A DNA stretch of 64,000 bases, taken from NCBI RefSeq assembly GCF_021018805.1, contig NC_086254.1, forward strand, positions 29,263,300-29,327,299, in the 5' to 3' direction. Both the position numbers and the translations under genes were made by a program. Source of the stretch: Prinia subflava (taxonomy: Eukaryota > Chordata > Aves > Passeriformes > Cisticolidae). Positions 34,053 through 45,625 of this stretch are shown in pieces. Under the pieces are notes generated by a model, which did not search any database, was not told where the DNA came from, and saw only the letters and a list, made by a program, of their open reading frames with translations. Position 1 is the first letter of the stretch; each line of letters begins with the position of its first letter.

Positions 34053-34515
34053 GATGGTCAAAATCCCTGCAGCTCCCTGGCATGGTGCTAGAGGGTGCTG
34101 AGGTTGGGAGCAGGAATGCAGTGGTCCAGCACGGCGCAGCATGGCACAGCATGGCGGCCTGGCACCAGCATGAGCAGTGGCTGTGGGCACACAGAACAAG
34201 GACAGATGCTTTGCAAGGGGATGGATGTTCTGTGAGGGAATGGATGCTGTGTTGGGAGGTGGATGCTGTGCTGGAGGATGGATGCTGTGACAGGACAATG
34301 ATCTGCCAGCCTGCCCTGCCATGGAGCTGAATTCAGGGTCAGCTCTGGCCCAGCTGTGGGGACAGATGTGGTCCTACCATGCGGGGATGCTGGCTTTTCT
34401 GCAGGCATCACGTCGTCACCCCACGTGCAGCCTGGAGAAAACGCCTCGAGCATCCCCTGGGCATCCCAGCATCCCTCTAAGTCGATAGCCTCCATCCAGG
34501 GAGGGGAAAGGCCAC

Positions 34516-34544
34516 TGACTCACTCACCACGCCGTGAGTCAGCA
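34516..34544. promoter_or_regulatory. AP-1 site and antioxidant-response/MAF-type site pair
   Basis: TGACTCA (34516-34522) is followed 12 bp later by GTGAGTCAGCA (34534-34544), a full match to the NRF2-small MAF/AP-1 composite RTGASTCAGCA. SRXN1, an established NRF2/AP-1 target, ends 1.3 kb upstream. Confidence 0.45.
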
Positions 34545-36263
34545 GGACTGGGACAGGAACTGCGGCCGGACACTTCTGCCCCATCAGCCTTGCTCCTCTC
34601 TGAACGGATGCTGTTCCCCCAGGGCAGAAACGGGCTGGGAGAGGAGGGCACGGCCGGGTAGTTTGCATGGCAGGAGCTGGCAGTGCTGCCATCAAACAGG
34701 GAACAGTTTACCGCTGCCTCCACGTTTCCGCAGGATCCACTGGGGAGGAAGAGCTGGGTGGGCTGGGGGTGCTGGATGAGGGGAGGGGAGCGGAGGGAGA
34801 CTCCAGCACAGCAGAGCTGCATGTGCCACATGAAAGGAGCGGTGTGCCGGGAGGAAGCCCTGCAAGCACTCACGGAGAGCAGCCCTGGCCTGCGGGTCCC
34901 TGATGGGCCATAAATTTCTCCTAAGAATTGTGGCGTGCTAAAAAGTTTCCTCTTGTTAGAGAGCGGGGGGTGGAGGGAGGAGGTAGCAGCTCCTGCGGCA
35001 GCTCCTGTGGCAATGTGGACATTTCCAGAGTGCCCCTAAACGGGTGTCCCATGGCAGGGACCGATGTCTGCCCATATCCTATGTGCCCCCACTGCTGGGG
35101 ATCTCACGTGAACTCTGCCCCATTCTCACAAGCTTGTGCCCCTCATCCCTTGGATAAGAGGCAGCTCAGCAGAACTGGGAATTCCACAAAGTGGGAATGA
35201 ATTGAGGCTGCCAAGATCCTGCAACTGCTTTTCCTGAAAGCCACTTGGAAAGCCTGGTGCAGGATCTGCTTTTCCTGCTTATCATTCCCTGCAAACAGTG
35301 CCAAAGGTCCGTGCCAGTCCCAGGGTGTCCTGACATCACTCCCAACCTCCCTGGCACCAGCTGGGAGCCAGGACCTGGAGCAGTGTCCAAGGTGCTGTGA
35401 GCATCTCCAGGGCTGACCGGTGCATCCATGGGGCTGGCATGGTGTGGGCAGTGGGAGCTGGACCCCAGCTGAGGCTGCTGGTGCCACAACTCCCTGGCAG
35501 GCACAGGAATGGGTCTCTCCAGAGCCCTGCTTTTCCTCCATCTATCGTCCTCCACCTGTCCCCCTTCCCTCTGCCTGACCCGCGGGTCTCTGGTGTCGCC
35601 GGCTGACAGCTGATCCGGCTGCCTCCAATTCATTCGTTCCAGGGCAGGAACAAAGGCGTTTTGTGGGCTCCCCCCAGCTCAGGCCGGGTAGGGGGGAGGT
35701 CCCAGCTCCGGAACTGGGACAGACTTCCCCGCGCGACAGGCGTGTAATGCCTTCCAGACCAGCAGCCCCAGCCCTCAGGTACAGCCTGAGGGGGAGGGGG
35801 CCTGGTGCTTCTCACACTGCCTGGGGACCCACCAGGTCACCCTGATACAGCCTTGCTCCAGGAACTCTCCTGTTCCCCCAAATGTTTCATATATCCCCCC
35901 TATGGGACTCACTGCTCCTCCCCACCCAGGGTGCCCCAGGTGCTCCCAGATCTGCCATCTCTGATCTCCCGGTGTTGGGGAGCAGGGATAGACTCCCCTG
36001 GGATGAGACTTCTGCCTCACCAGGCTGAGCATCGGGCAGGAGGCAGCTGGACTTGGAGGCCGTGTGTGCCCAGCTGGACAGGACTGTGCATTTGGGATGG
36101 GGCAGCTCCCAGGCCTGTGGCCTCACTGGCCTCACCCCCTTTTGTGGGGGTCTGCATGCTGGCCGAAGCACCCAGAAATTGGGCAGCCATAGGCAGAGAA
36201 GCCAGTCCTGGACATCCCCCAGTGCCAAGGTCTGGTCAGGGGCTGTGGACTTGGGGCGCTCAG

Positions 36264-36362
36264 TGGGATGGGATGAGATGGGATGGGACAGGACGGGATG
36301 GGATATGATAGGACAGGGTGGGTTGGGATGGAATTGATGGGATATAGTGGGATGGGATGAGG
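36264..36362. repeat. Degenerate (GGGAT)n
   Basis: GGGATGGGATGAGATGGGATGGGACAGGACGGGATGGG and similar words with interruptions; a decayed relative of the perfect array at 44851. Confidence 0.8.
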
Positions 36363-36929
36363 TGGGGTTGAATGCATCAGTCCAGCACTCCTTCACCAGG
36401 GCTCAATAGGGTCAGGCCCAGTGTCCTGGTGGCCACATGTTCCAGCAGTGATGCAGGTCTGGAATCCATTTGCCTCGCCGGCCGTGGTGTTTTCCCAGCA
36501 GGGCTGGAGTGATCCCATGGGGCCGGGGGCAGCTCTGGCCCCTGCCCCATCTGCTCCCTGTTTATTTTCTTACACTTAAGTATCACCTCGAAGATAAACA
36601 CTCCCTGGTGTGGGGGCAGGGGGCATTTCCCTGGCAGCAGAGGCAAGACCCAGCCCTCAGGGTGCCCAGCAGCCTGACCCCACAATGCCCGCCAAGCAGG
36701 GGATGCCTGGTTGGACTGGGGTCAGTGCTGCAACCCCATGCTTAGGCCATTCCCTGCTTCCCATGGCTCCTGCTGTTCTCCCAGTCAGGGATGACAGCTT
36801 CTGTCCATCCATCCTTCTGTATGCAGCATCTGGTGAGGCGGTGGTCACACGTACACACATCTGTGCCAACGTGGGGATGTCACTGCAGCAGGAGGTGGTG
36901 GCATTTGGAGTTTACATGGCACCCATAGG

Positions 36930-37090
36930 CACACATCCACATCCACGTGCAAGTGCACAAACACGTGCACACACCCTCACACTCACATATATCCCTGTGC
37001 ACACACACACAAATGTACACATACATGCATGCTTGGATGTACACATGTGTGCAGCTACACCCACACACACTCATGTGTGCACACGTATGC
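36930..37090. repeat. (CA)n and alternating purine-pyrimidine tract
   Basis: CACACACACACAAATGTACACATACATGCATG and ACACATGTGTGCA words over about 160 bp; Z-DNA-prone microsatellite. Confidence 0.75.
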
Positions 37091-39350
37091 TGTCCCCACC
37101 TCTCACTGAGCCATCTCCTGTCTGCTGCTCCATCCCTATCTGTGCCCTGCCATGTTCCAGACCGCACAGGCCACCAGCACCCCACACATGGCCATGCTCC
37201 CCAGAAAAGCCCTGGGGCAGTTGGGCTGGGTGTGGGGACTGGGTGACCCCCCCAGCCTGTCCCTGTCAGCTGGTGGCCATGTGTGGGACGTGCAGCTGAG
37301 TACACAGCCCCTGCCATCCATCTTACTGCCTGTCAGGGCCAGGGGCTGCTGTGGACCCCCAGACATGCCTCAGCAAGACTCTGGGGTGAGAGGAGAGCAG
37401 AGAGGAGGCTCCCCTCTCTGTTCAGGCACCTGCCTTCTCCCTGCCTGCTCCCTGCTTGTCATGCCAAGGGCCTGCCCATCCCCAGCTTTGCCCTGGCACT
37501 GCCTGCACATGCCCTTTTTTGTGGGTCTGCATATGGGCAGGGGCTAGAGAAGAAGGTCGGGGTCCCTCATGAGGACTGATGCATGGTGAGAGCTCTCGGT
37601 GTGGACACAGTGCAGATCCCTGCCCATCCTCATCCCCAGGGGGATCCCTGTCCTCTTGCTCAGCCCTGCATGTTCCCAGCCCCTGGTGTGACCCTGCATG
37701 TCCCCTGCCCCGGGGGGACCCCTGGCCCTTGGTGCAGACCTACATGTCCCTAGCCCCAGCAAGACCACCAGCCCGCAGCCCATCTCTCTGCCCCCCACCG
37801 TGTGATTTACAGGCTCTGCACAGGCAGACAAATGGTGAAGGAAAACAGGGCAGGGGGTCCCACCCGCCAGGGGCTGCCTGTGCCCTGCGGGGGGCAGAGG
37901 GGCCGTTTGCTCACAGCCAGCAGGATGGGAGGCAGTGAAGGGGCGCCATGCCAGGCACCACAGCTGCCTCTGTCACGGTCCAGCAGCCACAAGCCCTGGA
38001 AGCACTAGGAGAGCCCGTGGGGGGACCTAGACCCCAGGAGCCATCCCACAAGCTGCAGTCCTGCAACCATAGGCTTTTGGCCGTGGGGCATTGAGGAAGA
38101 GGATGCCACCCCATTCCACGGCCCCCAGGGCACTCCACTGATCCCCCACTGGTGTTTGTGATATACCAGCTGCATTCCATGGCCACTGTCTCAGCCCTGG
38201 AAAGCCTCCAAGATTTCCCTCAGCATCCCTCTCTGGCTGTGGAGCTGCTGGACAGTGGGGACTGCAGCTGGCACTGCCAAGTCTCCCAGCCACATCCCCA
38301 GCAGACCTGGGGCTGTCTGCCAGGAGCCAGATCCTGCCTTCCACACGTTTTGCAGCCTGATCTGCATCATGCTTGGAGCATGGTGGAGGAGGAGGAGGAA
38401 GGAGAGGAAGGCAGGCAGGAAGCCTCCTGCCTGCTCAGTTCAGCTGGCTACCTCCCTGCCTGCTCCTGGGAGTGTTGGGCTCAGGGCTGGGGGGCTGAAG
38501 GCACAGTGGGACCTGCATAGACCTCTCTGGTGAGGAGGAGCAGGGCCATAGTCTGTGGTATTGAGTGCCAAGAAACGACAAGGAGCAACAGTCAGGCTGG
38601 TGATTCCCACTGCTGCCAGCTCATCACTCCCCTCTCAGGAAAAGACTCTGTGTTTCCACTGCCGGCACACACCTTCCTCCTGGGCGGGAGGAAATGCTCC
38701 TGGCTGTGCTGCCCGTGCCTCTCCATGTCCCCTGTCCCCTCCCATGGTGGGCAGGCACGGTGCCAGGCCCCGGGAACAGAGGAGCAAGGAGTGCATCCCT
38801 GCAGGGCTGCCTGCCCTTGCTGCTCCCTGCCTGCCCCGGGCATCCTCCTGGGCACAGACCCTGTCCCAGTGGGGCACGGCAGGGTGTGGGCAGCAGCGTG
38901 TCCCCCTCTGCATCCCTCTGATAAACACCCCAGGGACTGCACCAGTGCCACCCACTCCAAGGGGTTGCCTTCCCCATCCCAGCTCCTGTGCCCCATGTTC
39001 ACCTCATGCCACCCTGTGCAGGACCCAGAGCTGGCAAAGGACAGCCAGGCAGGGGCTGGGGACACGCTGCCTGTGGGCTGACTGTGTGTGACATCACTCT
39101 GCAGGTGCCAGAGGCCACGGCACAGGGAACACTTGTTGGACAGTGGCCCTGGCACTGCCACGGTTCAGTTACCACCGTGGGCATGACCTGAGCTCCAGGT
39201 GCCCGCAGCCAGGCCAGCGTGCCAGAGCGGGGCCAGGCCAGCAGCCAGAGCCAGCACTGGCTCTCAGGGCTGGGGTGAGGACGCTGGCCGCTGGCCGGAG
39301 CTCGGGGGGCCGGCTGGGGGTGGGCTCCTGAGCCAGCCCCTCCCCGGCCG

Positions 39351-39357
39351 TATAAAT
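39351..39357 (+). promoter_or_regulatory. TATA box of TCF15
   Basis: TATAAAT in GGCCGTATAAATCGCG, 174 nt upstream of the ATG. Transcription would start near 39380, giving a leader of about 145 nt. Confidence 0.65.
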
Positions 39358-39524
39358 CGCGATTCCCTCTGCAGACGGTCGTCCCAGCCCTGCTCGGCTG
39401 CCGCGGCGGAGCGGCAGCGGGAAGGCGTCCGGAGCCGTCGTCGCAGCTGTGCCGGCGGGGGAAGGCTCCCCGCAGCCCGGGGGGTCCCCGCAGCAGGGCC
39501 GGGGGTGCGGGCGGGCACCCCACC

Positions 39525-41843
39525 ATGGCCTTCACCATGCTGCGCCCCGTGGCCGCCCGCGTGCTGTACCCCGACCTCAGCATGCTCTCGGAGGACGAGG
39601 AGAACCGCAGCGAGAGCGACACGTCGGACCAGTCGTTCGGTTGCTGCGAGGGCGCCGAGGCTCGCCGCAAGCTGCCGCGGAAACCGGGGCCCATGGTGAT
39701 GGTGAAGCAGAGGCAGGCGGCGAACGCACGGGAGCGGGACCGGACCCAGAGCGTCAACACGGCCTTCACCGCCCTGCGGACCCTCATCCCCACCGAGCCG
39801 GTGGATCGGAAGCTGTCCAAGATCGAGACCCTCCGCCTGGCCTCCAGCTACATCTCCCACCTGGCCAACGTGCTGCTGCTGGGTGAGGGCTGCGAGGACG
39901 GGCAGCCCTGCTTCAGTGCCATCTATGGCGCCAAGGGCGACCTGGACAGCAAACAGCCCCGCAGCATCTGCACTTTCTGCCTCAGCAACCAGCGGAAAGG
40001 GGTGAGCGGGGTTCTGGGATGGGTTAGGGTTCCTCCTGCCCCTCCTGGCCTGAGTGGGGGCAGGAGGCCCAGCATGTCCCCAAGGGATGGAGGGCAGCAG
40101 AGTCTGCCTGGGCTGAGCAGGGCAGGAGACTCGGCATGGCTCAGTGAGAACCACAGCTTCTGGCTCCAGCTCCCACTGGAGGTTTCGGCTGCTTCTGGCC
40201 AAATCCTGCTTGTAGCCACACGCCTACAGCTCCTGCTCACGTCAGAGGGCTGGGCTGCTCCCCCACGTCCATCCGGGCTGGGAGGTCTCAGGGGTTAAAC
40301 AGTCACCCCGGAGCTGGCGGCATTGGTTGTCCCAGGGGGAGCTTAGAGTTCGCTGGCTGACCTCTTCCCCATCCCATCCCCATCCTCGTCCCCATCTCCA
40401 TACCCAACCCTGCCAGCCCACCAGCACTACAGCAGGGCTACTCCAGCAGCTCTCTGATGTGAGAGGACAGGAAGAGCCCAGCAGACACCCTCCGAGGGGA
40501 ACCAGAGTTCCCCATCCAGTGTTCCCATGCAGGGTCTGCTGGCAGCACCAGCACAGCTCCCACATGGCTGAGTCGGGCCATGGCAGAGCACCCCTGCCCT
40601 GCCCACCCAGATGATCCCCTCTAGCACCCTGCAGCCCAAGGGACACCTTTCCTGTGTGAGCTGCCCATGCCAGGGTCCTGGGTGCCCTTGAGCTAGGAGT
40701 AGCTGTGCAGGATATGGGGTGCAGGGTGAGGGGCTAGAAGCTGCCTGACCTCTTGTATATCCCTTGGCAGGGCTGTGAGCAGGGGCTGTTGTACTTGCAC
40801 TGTCCCCATGGACCCTCAAGATGTCCTGTGTGTGACCCCAAGCAGTACAGCCATGGGTCACACTCCAGTCCTCAGAGCTTTTTCAGCTTTTGCTGCTCCA
40901 TTTTTAATTGCTGCCCTGTTCCTGCCAACTGCCTCAGCAGCCTCTCCAGCCCTCCTGAGGTCCTGCAGCCCTGGTCCCTGGCATAGCTGGGATCTTCTGG
41001 GCTGCTTTCTGGGGCTGCAGCCAGGGGTCTGGCACAGTGCTGGATCCCCCAGGGGACCCTGAGGAGGCACTGGGGCTGTGAAGCTCCTGCTGGAGGGCAA
41101 TGAGGGGAGCTGGGTTGGGATCCAACTCTGTGCATCCCAGCCTTGAGGCTGGGCTGGAAATGGTCTGGAAATGGGCTGTACTGGGCCATGCTGGGCTGTG
41201 CAAGCTGGAAATAGGCTGGGTTGGAACTGGGCTCTCTCAGGCTCTGCTGATCCATGCTGAGTTATACTGGAATGTTCTGGGCTAATGCTGGTCTGTGCTG
41301 AGTTATACTGGACAGTACTAGGCTGATGTTCTTCTCATTAACTAGGAGGTAGGGCTGAGTGTCCCCATCCCAGTTTGGACTGTGTGTGTCTCTCTAGGGG
41401 TGTGGATCTGTCTGGGGCTGTGTGTCTGTCCTGGGGTGCTACTGGCCCTTGCCACATGTCTGAGCCCTGCAGTGCAGAGCAGCCATGAGGCCTGTGTCCT
41501 GCAGGGTGACAAGGCCAAAAGGGACCCCCCTCGGAGGGCTCCACCACAGCACCCACCTCCCAGCCACCCACTCAACCACTTGTCAGGCTTTGCCCCACCT
41601 GTCTGTCTGTCCACTCCAGGCAGCACAGAGCTGCCCCAGGACTGAGCCACTGGCCGTCTCACAGTGGGTCTCCATGGAAGAGTGGGTGTGGTGGACAGTG
41701 TGCAGGAGCAGGGTGGCCCCCACCCAGACACCCCATGGTACCTGCAGCTCTCCCTCCTCTCTCCGCAGGGCAGTCGGAGGGACCTCGGGGGCAACTGCCT
41801 GAAGGTGCGAGGGGTCACGCCCCTGCGAGTGTCGCGGAGATGA
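39525..41843 (+). CDS. TCF15: TCF15/paraxis, bHLH transcription factor (two exons)
   Basis: Exon 1 is 39525-40001 and exon 2 is 41769-41843 (phase 0), encoding 183 residues. The N-terminus ([20 protein letters not shown]) and acidic-serine stretch match paraxis. The bHLH domain spans about residues 61-118: basic region [19 protein letters not shown], helix 1 TALRTLIP, loop with PVDRKLSK and helix 2 [19 protein letters not shown]. The short second exon gives [20 protein letters not shown], the conserved C-terminal tail. Paraxis dimerises with E-proteins and is required for epithelialisation of somites; it also acts in dermomyotome and pluripotency exit. A consensus TATA box at 39351 and a CpG-rich leader precede the ATG (CACCATGGC, strong Kozak). 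The polyadenylation signal is at 42184. Intron and neighbours are short. Confidence 0.96.
40002..41768 (+). other. TCF15 intron
   Basis: A 1.8-kb intron bounded by AAAGGG|GTGAGC and CTCCGCAG. It holds a short repeat of CTGGGCTG(T/G)(G/A)CTGGAAAT(A/G)GGCTG-like words at about 41140-41330 and no other gene. Confidence 0.7.
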
Positions 41844-42183
41844 GCCGGGCTCCGGCAGCACCCACCTGAGACAGCGGCAGAGGCAGATGGAGCCAGCACA
41901 CGCCAGCCCAGAGACCGCAGAGGGGAGGGAGGGAGCTGCTCACCTGAGGGGCAGCAGCTGAGCCCAGGCTGGCACTGCACTGACACTGGCCCTGGAGCTG
42001 GCAGTGGGGCGGGAGGATGCTCCCGTGGCCAAGGCTGCCCACGCGGGGCAGGGCCGGGGAGGGGGGTCCCCGCACCCCAGGGCTGGACTGGAAGGGGCCT
42101 GTGTGCGGCCAGCGTCGAGGCGCTCCGGAGGGACAGTGTCGTGGCCCTGGGGATGCTGGTTGTGCACGTGCAGCCGCTTGGAA

Positions 42184-42189
42184 AATAAA
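42184..42189 (+). terminator. Polyadenylation signal of TCF15
   Basis: AATAAA within GGAAAATAAAACCTTATTTTTCTG, about 340 nt after the TCF15 stop. It gives a short 3'UTR; the T-rich sequence just downstream suits cleavage. Confidence 0.7.
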
Positions 42190-43139
42190 ACCTTATTTTT
42201 CTGATGGGCCAGTGCCTGCCTGTCACCCCATTGTGGGGTGAGGTGGGGGTCCCCGAGATGGCCCCGGAGCCCCAGCCCTGCACTGCTGCTCTGTGCCCTC
42301 CACCTGGTACATCATAACTGGTGCGATGTCACTGCCAATGCAACTGTCACTATTGCCACTGCTGCCGCCAATACTGTGACTGTCACCAGCACAATGACTG
42401 TCCCCACTGTGACCACCACTACCACCATGACCATGCACAGCCTTGCATGGTGGGGCTGCAGGCAGCAGCACCTGCACAGGGTCAGGTGGGGACATGGGGG
42501 GTTCCCAGGCCAGATCCCCACATGGGATTCTGCTTGAGGGGCTGGAGTGGCTGGGCGGTGCAGATAGCTGAGCCTGGGAATGGTGCTGTGCCGGGGCTGG
42601 CGGCTCCCAGGGGCTGCCGTGTCCCATGGAGCAGAGGCAGCTGTGGCTGGGGTGTTTGAGGGCTCCCCCCAAGGGCTGAAGAACTGGAGCTGCCCTATCT
42701 CCCTGGGGTGCTGGAGTGAATCTGGAGTAGGGGGAACACACTGAGGGTCCCGCTGAAGCCTGCCCCAGGGCAGGGGCTCTGTTGGGAGCCCACAGCACCT
42801 CTTTGCCCCCAGCTTACCGAGGTGAGCCTGCCCCGGACTCCCTCCCCCGGGTTTGATTTATGGAGCTGACAGTGCGGTGCAGCTGTGAGAGCTGGTCCCA
42901 AGCAGGGACCGGGGTGGGTGGGAGAGGTTTGTTCTCAGCGTGGCTAATGTGTCCCAGACCCCAATAAACAGCCGTGAGATTCTCCAAACAGCCCAGGACA
43001 CAGAATCCCTGCCCCCAGGTTTATCGGCGGGCAGGGGCCCCGGGGGCTGTGCCCTGCAAACAACTCAACTTGCACATAAAAGGGGACCCTATTCATGAAA
43101 TAGCAGCTCTGGAGCCCCCCAGCAGGTCAGCAAGGGCTG

Positions 43140-43625
43140 GTGGTCCCAGTGCTGGGTGCACAGCAGGTCTCAGGCACTGAGTGTATAGGTCCCAGTATGT
43201 CCCAGGATGTCCCAGTGCCAGCAACTGGAGCCTCAGTGAGCTCCAATATGAAGACCATGAGCTGCAGTGAATCTCTGCACAGGAGCTGTGCATCCAGTAT
43301 GTCCCAGTGCCAGAGACTAGGGCCCTGGAAAGCTCCAGTATAGAGGCCATGCATCCCAGTATGTCCCAGTGCTAGGGCCATGGATGTCGGCACACCCCAG
43401 TGCCAAGGATGGTGCAGTGCCCCCAGAGCAAGCTCCAGTGTAGCAGCCCTGGGTCCCAGCACATCCTAGTGCAGAAGTTGGGAACCCAACAACATCCAGT
43501 GCTGGGGTTGTGGATTCCAGCACATCCCACTGCTGAGGCTATGGATCCCAGCATGTCCCAGCACAGGGGCCACGGGTCCCAGCATGTCCCAGTGACAAGG
43601 CTGTGGGTCCCAGTACATCCAGCCC
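43140..43625. repeat. Degenerate minisatellite (CCCAGTATGTCCCAGTGC...)
   Basis: Words such as CCCAG(T/C)A(T/C)GTCCCAGTG(C/A), GGGCCATGGAT and AGCTCCAGTAT recur with a period of roughly 50-60 bp for nearly 500 bp. Copies differ at many positions, so the array is old. Open frames on the minus strand merely follow the repeat. Confidence 0.75.
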
Positions 43626-43995
43626 CTCCCAGCACCACGAGAGGGAAACGGTGACTCAGAGCTGCCGGGCTGGTGGGAGCCGGGTGCCCCTTTGCCCCGT
43701 GTGGGGTGAGTGTTGTGGCCACTGATCGCTCACGGCCACCGCCGGCTCCCCGGCAGCCGCAGCCCTGCACTGAGCTCAGCCATGCTCCCCTCCCATCCTC
43801 TCCCCTTCCTGTGTGCAGACACCCTTGGAAAGGCTCTTGGCCGCTTTCTCTGAGACAGGAAGGTGTCCCCGAGTCTCAGGAAGGAAAAACACTCAGTGCT
43901 GAACCCACAAAGACCGTCTCTGAGGGGCCAGGGCTGGAGAGGCTCCAGGCCTGACATCACCTGGGAACTGGAACCAGAACCGCAGCTGCACTCCG

Positions 43996-44085
43996 TGCCT
44001 GGTATTTTTTTTTTTAACTTGTGTTTTTAAAGTTTCTTTTTATAGATTTTTATTTTATTATTTTTTTCCCCTTTCCCTTCTCCAT
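43996..44085. repeat. T-rich low-complexity run
   Basis: T12 followed by TTTTTAAAG, TTTTTATAG and TTTTATTTTATTATTTTTTT, then CCCTTTCCC. No gene end can be tied to it. Confidence 0.7.
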
Positions 44086-44850
44086 TCCCCTCCCAAATAT
44101 TTCAGCCTCCCCACAGGCTGGCTAGCCAGGCTGGAATGCAGCAGGGCTGCACCCGCGGGTGCCGGGAGCTGCTTTGCTGATGGGATGGATAAGGCTGGGT
44201 CTGGCCAGGCAGGAGCTGCTGGAGCCGTGGGCAGGGGGTCGGGCTGGGGCTCACCCCCAGTGACGGGGGGCCAGGACCTGATAGCCCCTGCTATTGCTGT
44301 GTACCAGGGCTGCTGGAAAGGGATCCACGGCCACGCAGGGACACAGGAGGGTCTGTCTAGCCATGGGGTGTGGGAGGACTGAGGGCAGAGGGGTCAGGCA
44401 GAGCCTTCAGTCCGTGGGCCGCGCTGCTTTCCTGACCCACCGCCCCCAGGATGGGGCTGTGGAGTCAAACCATGTCTGAGTCTGAGTCAGTGAAGCAAGA
44501 TGAGCCAGACAGGGATACAGGACACCAAGACAGATTTTGGGCCCAGGATCCAGCCCTATTCATTCCTTGTCCTTTGGCAACACCTCTGGGTGCTGCCTGA
44601 CCCTCCCTGGGCTTCCCCCAGAGTGGAGGCTCATGATAAAGACCCCAGTGTACCCTGGAGCAAAGATCAGTTACCTGTTGCCTGGGGAATCCTTCCTGTG
44701 ACAGTGACAGCCACAAGCTGAGTGTCACGGGTCACTCTGTGCCCTGTCGGACTTGGGGGCGAAGGACGGGGAAGGGGGCCCCAAGGTCTAGATGGCACTT
44801 AGTGCAGACGGGGTGACACATTTGTGCTGCCCAGGGCAGGGTGGAGAGAA

Positions 44851-45084
44851 GGGGATGGGATGGGATGGGATGGGATGGGATGGGATGGGATGGGATGGGA
44901 TGGGATGGGATGGGATGGGATGGGATGGGATGGGATGGGATGGGATGGGATGGGATGGGATGGGATGGGATGGGATGGGATGGGATGGGATGGGATGGGA
45001 TGGGATGGGATGGGATGGGATGGGATGGGATGGGATGGGATGGGATGGGATGGGATGGGATGGGATGGGATGGGATGGGATGGG
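44851..45084 (+). repeat. Perfect (GGGAT)n microsatellite, about 46 copies
   Basis: 234 bp of uninterrupted GGGAT pentamers. Every copy supplies a G3 tract separated by two bases, so the + strand is a continuous G-quadruplex-forming sequence. Open frames through it (GMGWD repeats, or SHPIP on the other strand) are repeat artefacts. Confidence 0.98.
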
Positions 45085-45469
45085 CAGACCAAGGGGCGGC
45101 ACAATGGTCCTCCAGGTTGCAGTGCTGGCAGTCCCTGCTCCCCAGTGTCAGCAGATTCAGACTGTACTGACCCTCCAGGATCCTGCCAGGGTCCCTGGGG
45201 TTGAAAATGGGCAAAGGGTCTGTCTGAGACCCCACAAGACACCTGCCAGAACCTCACCATCACAAGGGATGCACAGCAAGAATGCTGCAAGGTCCCACAT
45301 ATCCCAGTGGTGCAGTGGACGCTGCTGCAGGGCTGCCACCACCACGCCATGTCCCCCCCATGCACTGGACCCCTCAGAGCCATTCGCCCTGCTGGGACCT
45401 CGTGCCAGCTGCGGTCCCTGGGGACACGGGCCCTGCAGCAGGGACAGGGTGTGAGGCTGTGGCGCGGGG

Positions 45470-45625
45470 TGAACGCCAGGTTAATCTCCCGCTGGAGCTT
45501 CCCTCTGCAAACAATAAGACAATGCCCGGCCGGGGCCGCCTGCGTAACCAGCAGCAAGGAGGGGAAGTTGTAATATTTGGATTTAGCCCTCAGTAAATTA
45601 AGGAAGAAAAAGGAAAAAGCGCTGG
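45470..45625. promoter_or_regulatory. Candidate regulatory island
   Basis: AT-richer unique sequence (AACGCCAGGTTAATCTCC, CAAACAATAAGACAATG, GTTGTAATATTTGGATTTAGC, AGTAAATTAAGGAAG, GGGGTAATCAG) in GC-rich surroundings. No repeat or coding signature; conservation is guessed from texture. Confidence 0.3.

Larger units (their letters stand above)
34060..39300. other. Spacer between SRXN1 and TCF15
   Basis: No gene recognised. Contents are the AP-1/ARE pair (34516-34544), a degenerate (GGGAT)n run (36264-36362), a (CA)n/alternating purine-pyrimidine tract (36930-37090) and otherwise GC-rich unique sequence. A short AT-rich patch at 34910-34950 (CATAAATTTCTCCTAAGAATTG) is unexplained. Confidence 0.5.

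Noticed and set aside
39199..40202. Overlapping 166-residue (+) and 312-residue (-) frames at TCF15 exon 1.
   Set aside because: Shadow frames of a CpG-rich exon; the bHLH frame accounts for the constraint.
44792..45557. Open reading frames of 100-250 residues on both strands through the (GGGAT)n array (GMGWD and SHPIP repeats).
   Set aside because: A pentamer without stops is open in every frame on both strands; there is no non-repeat protein signal.
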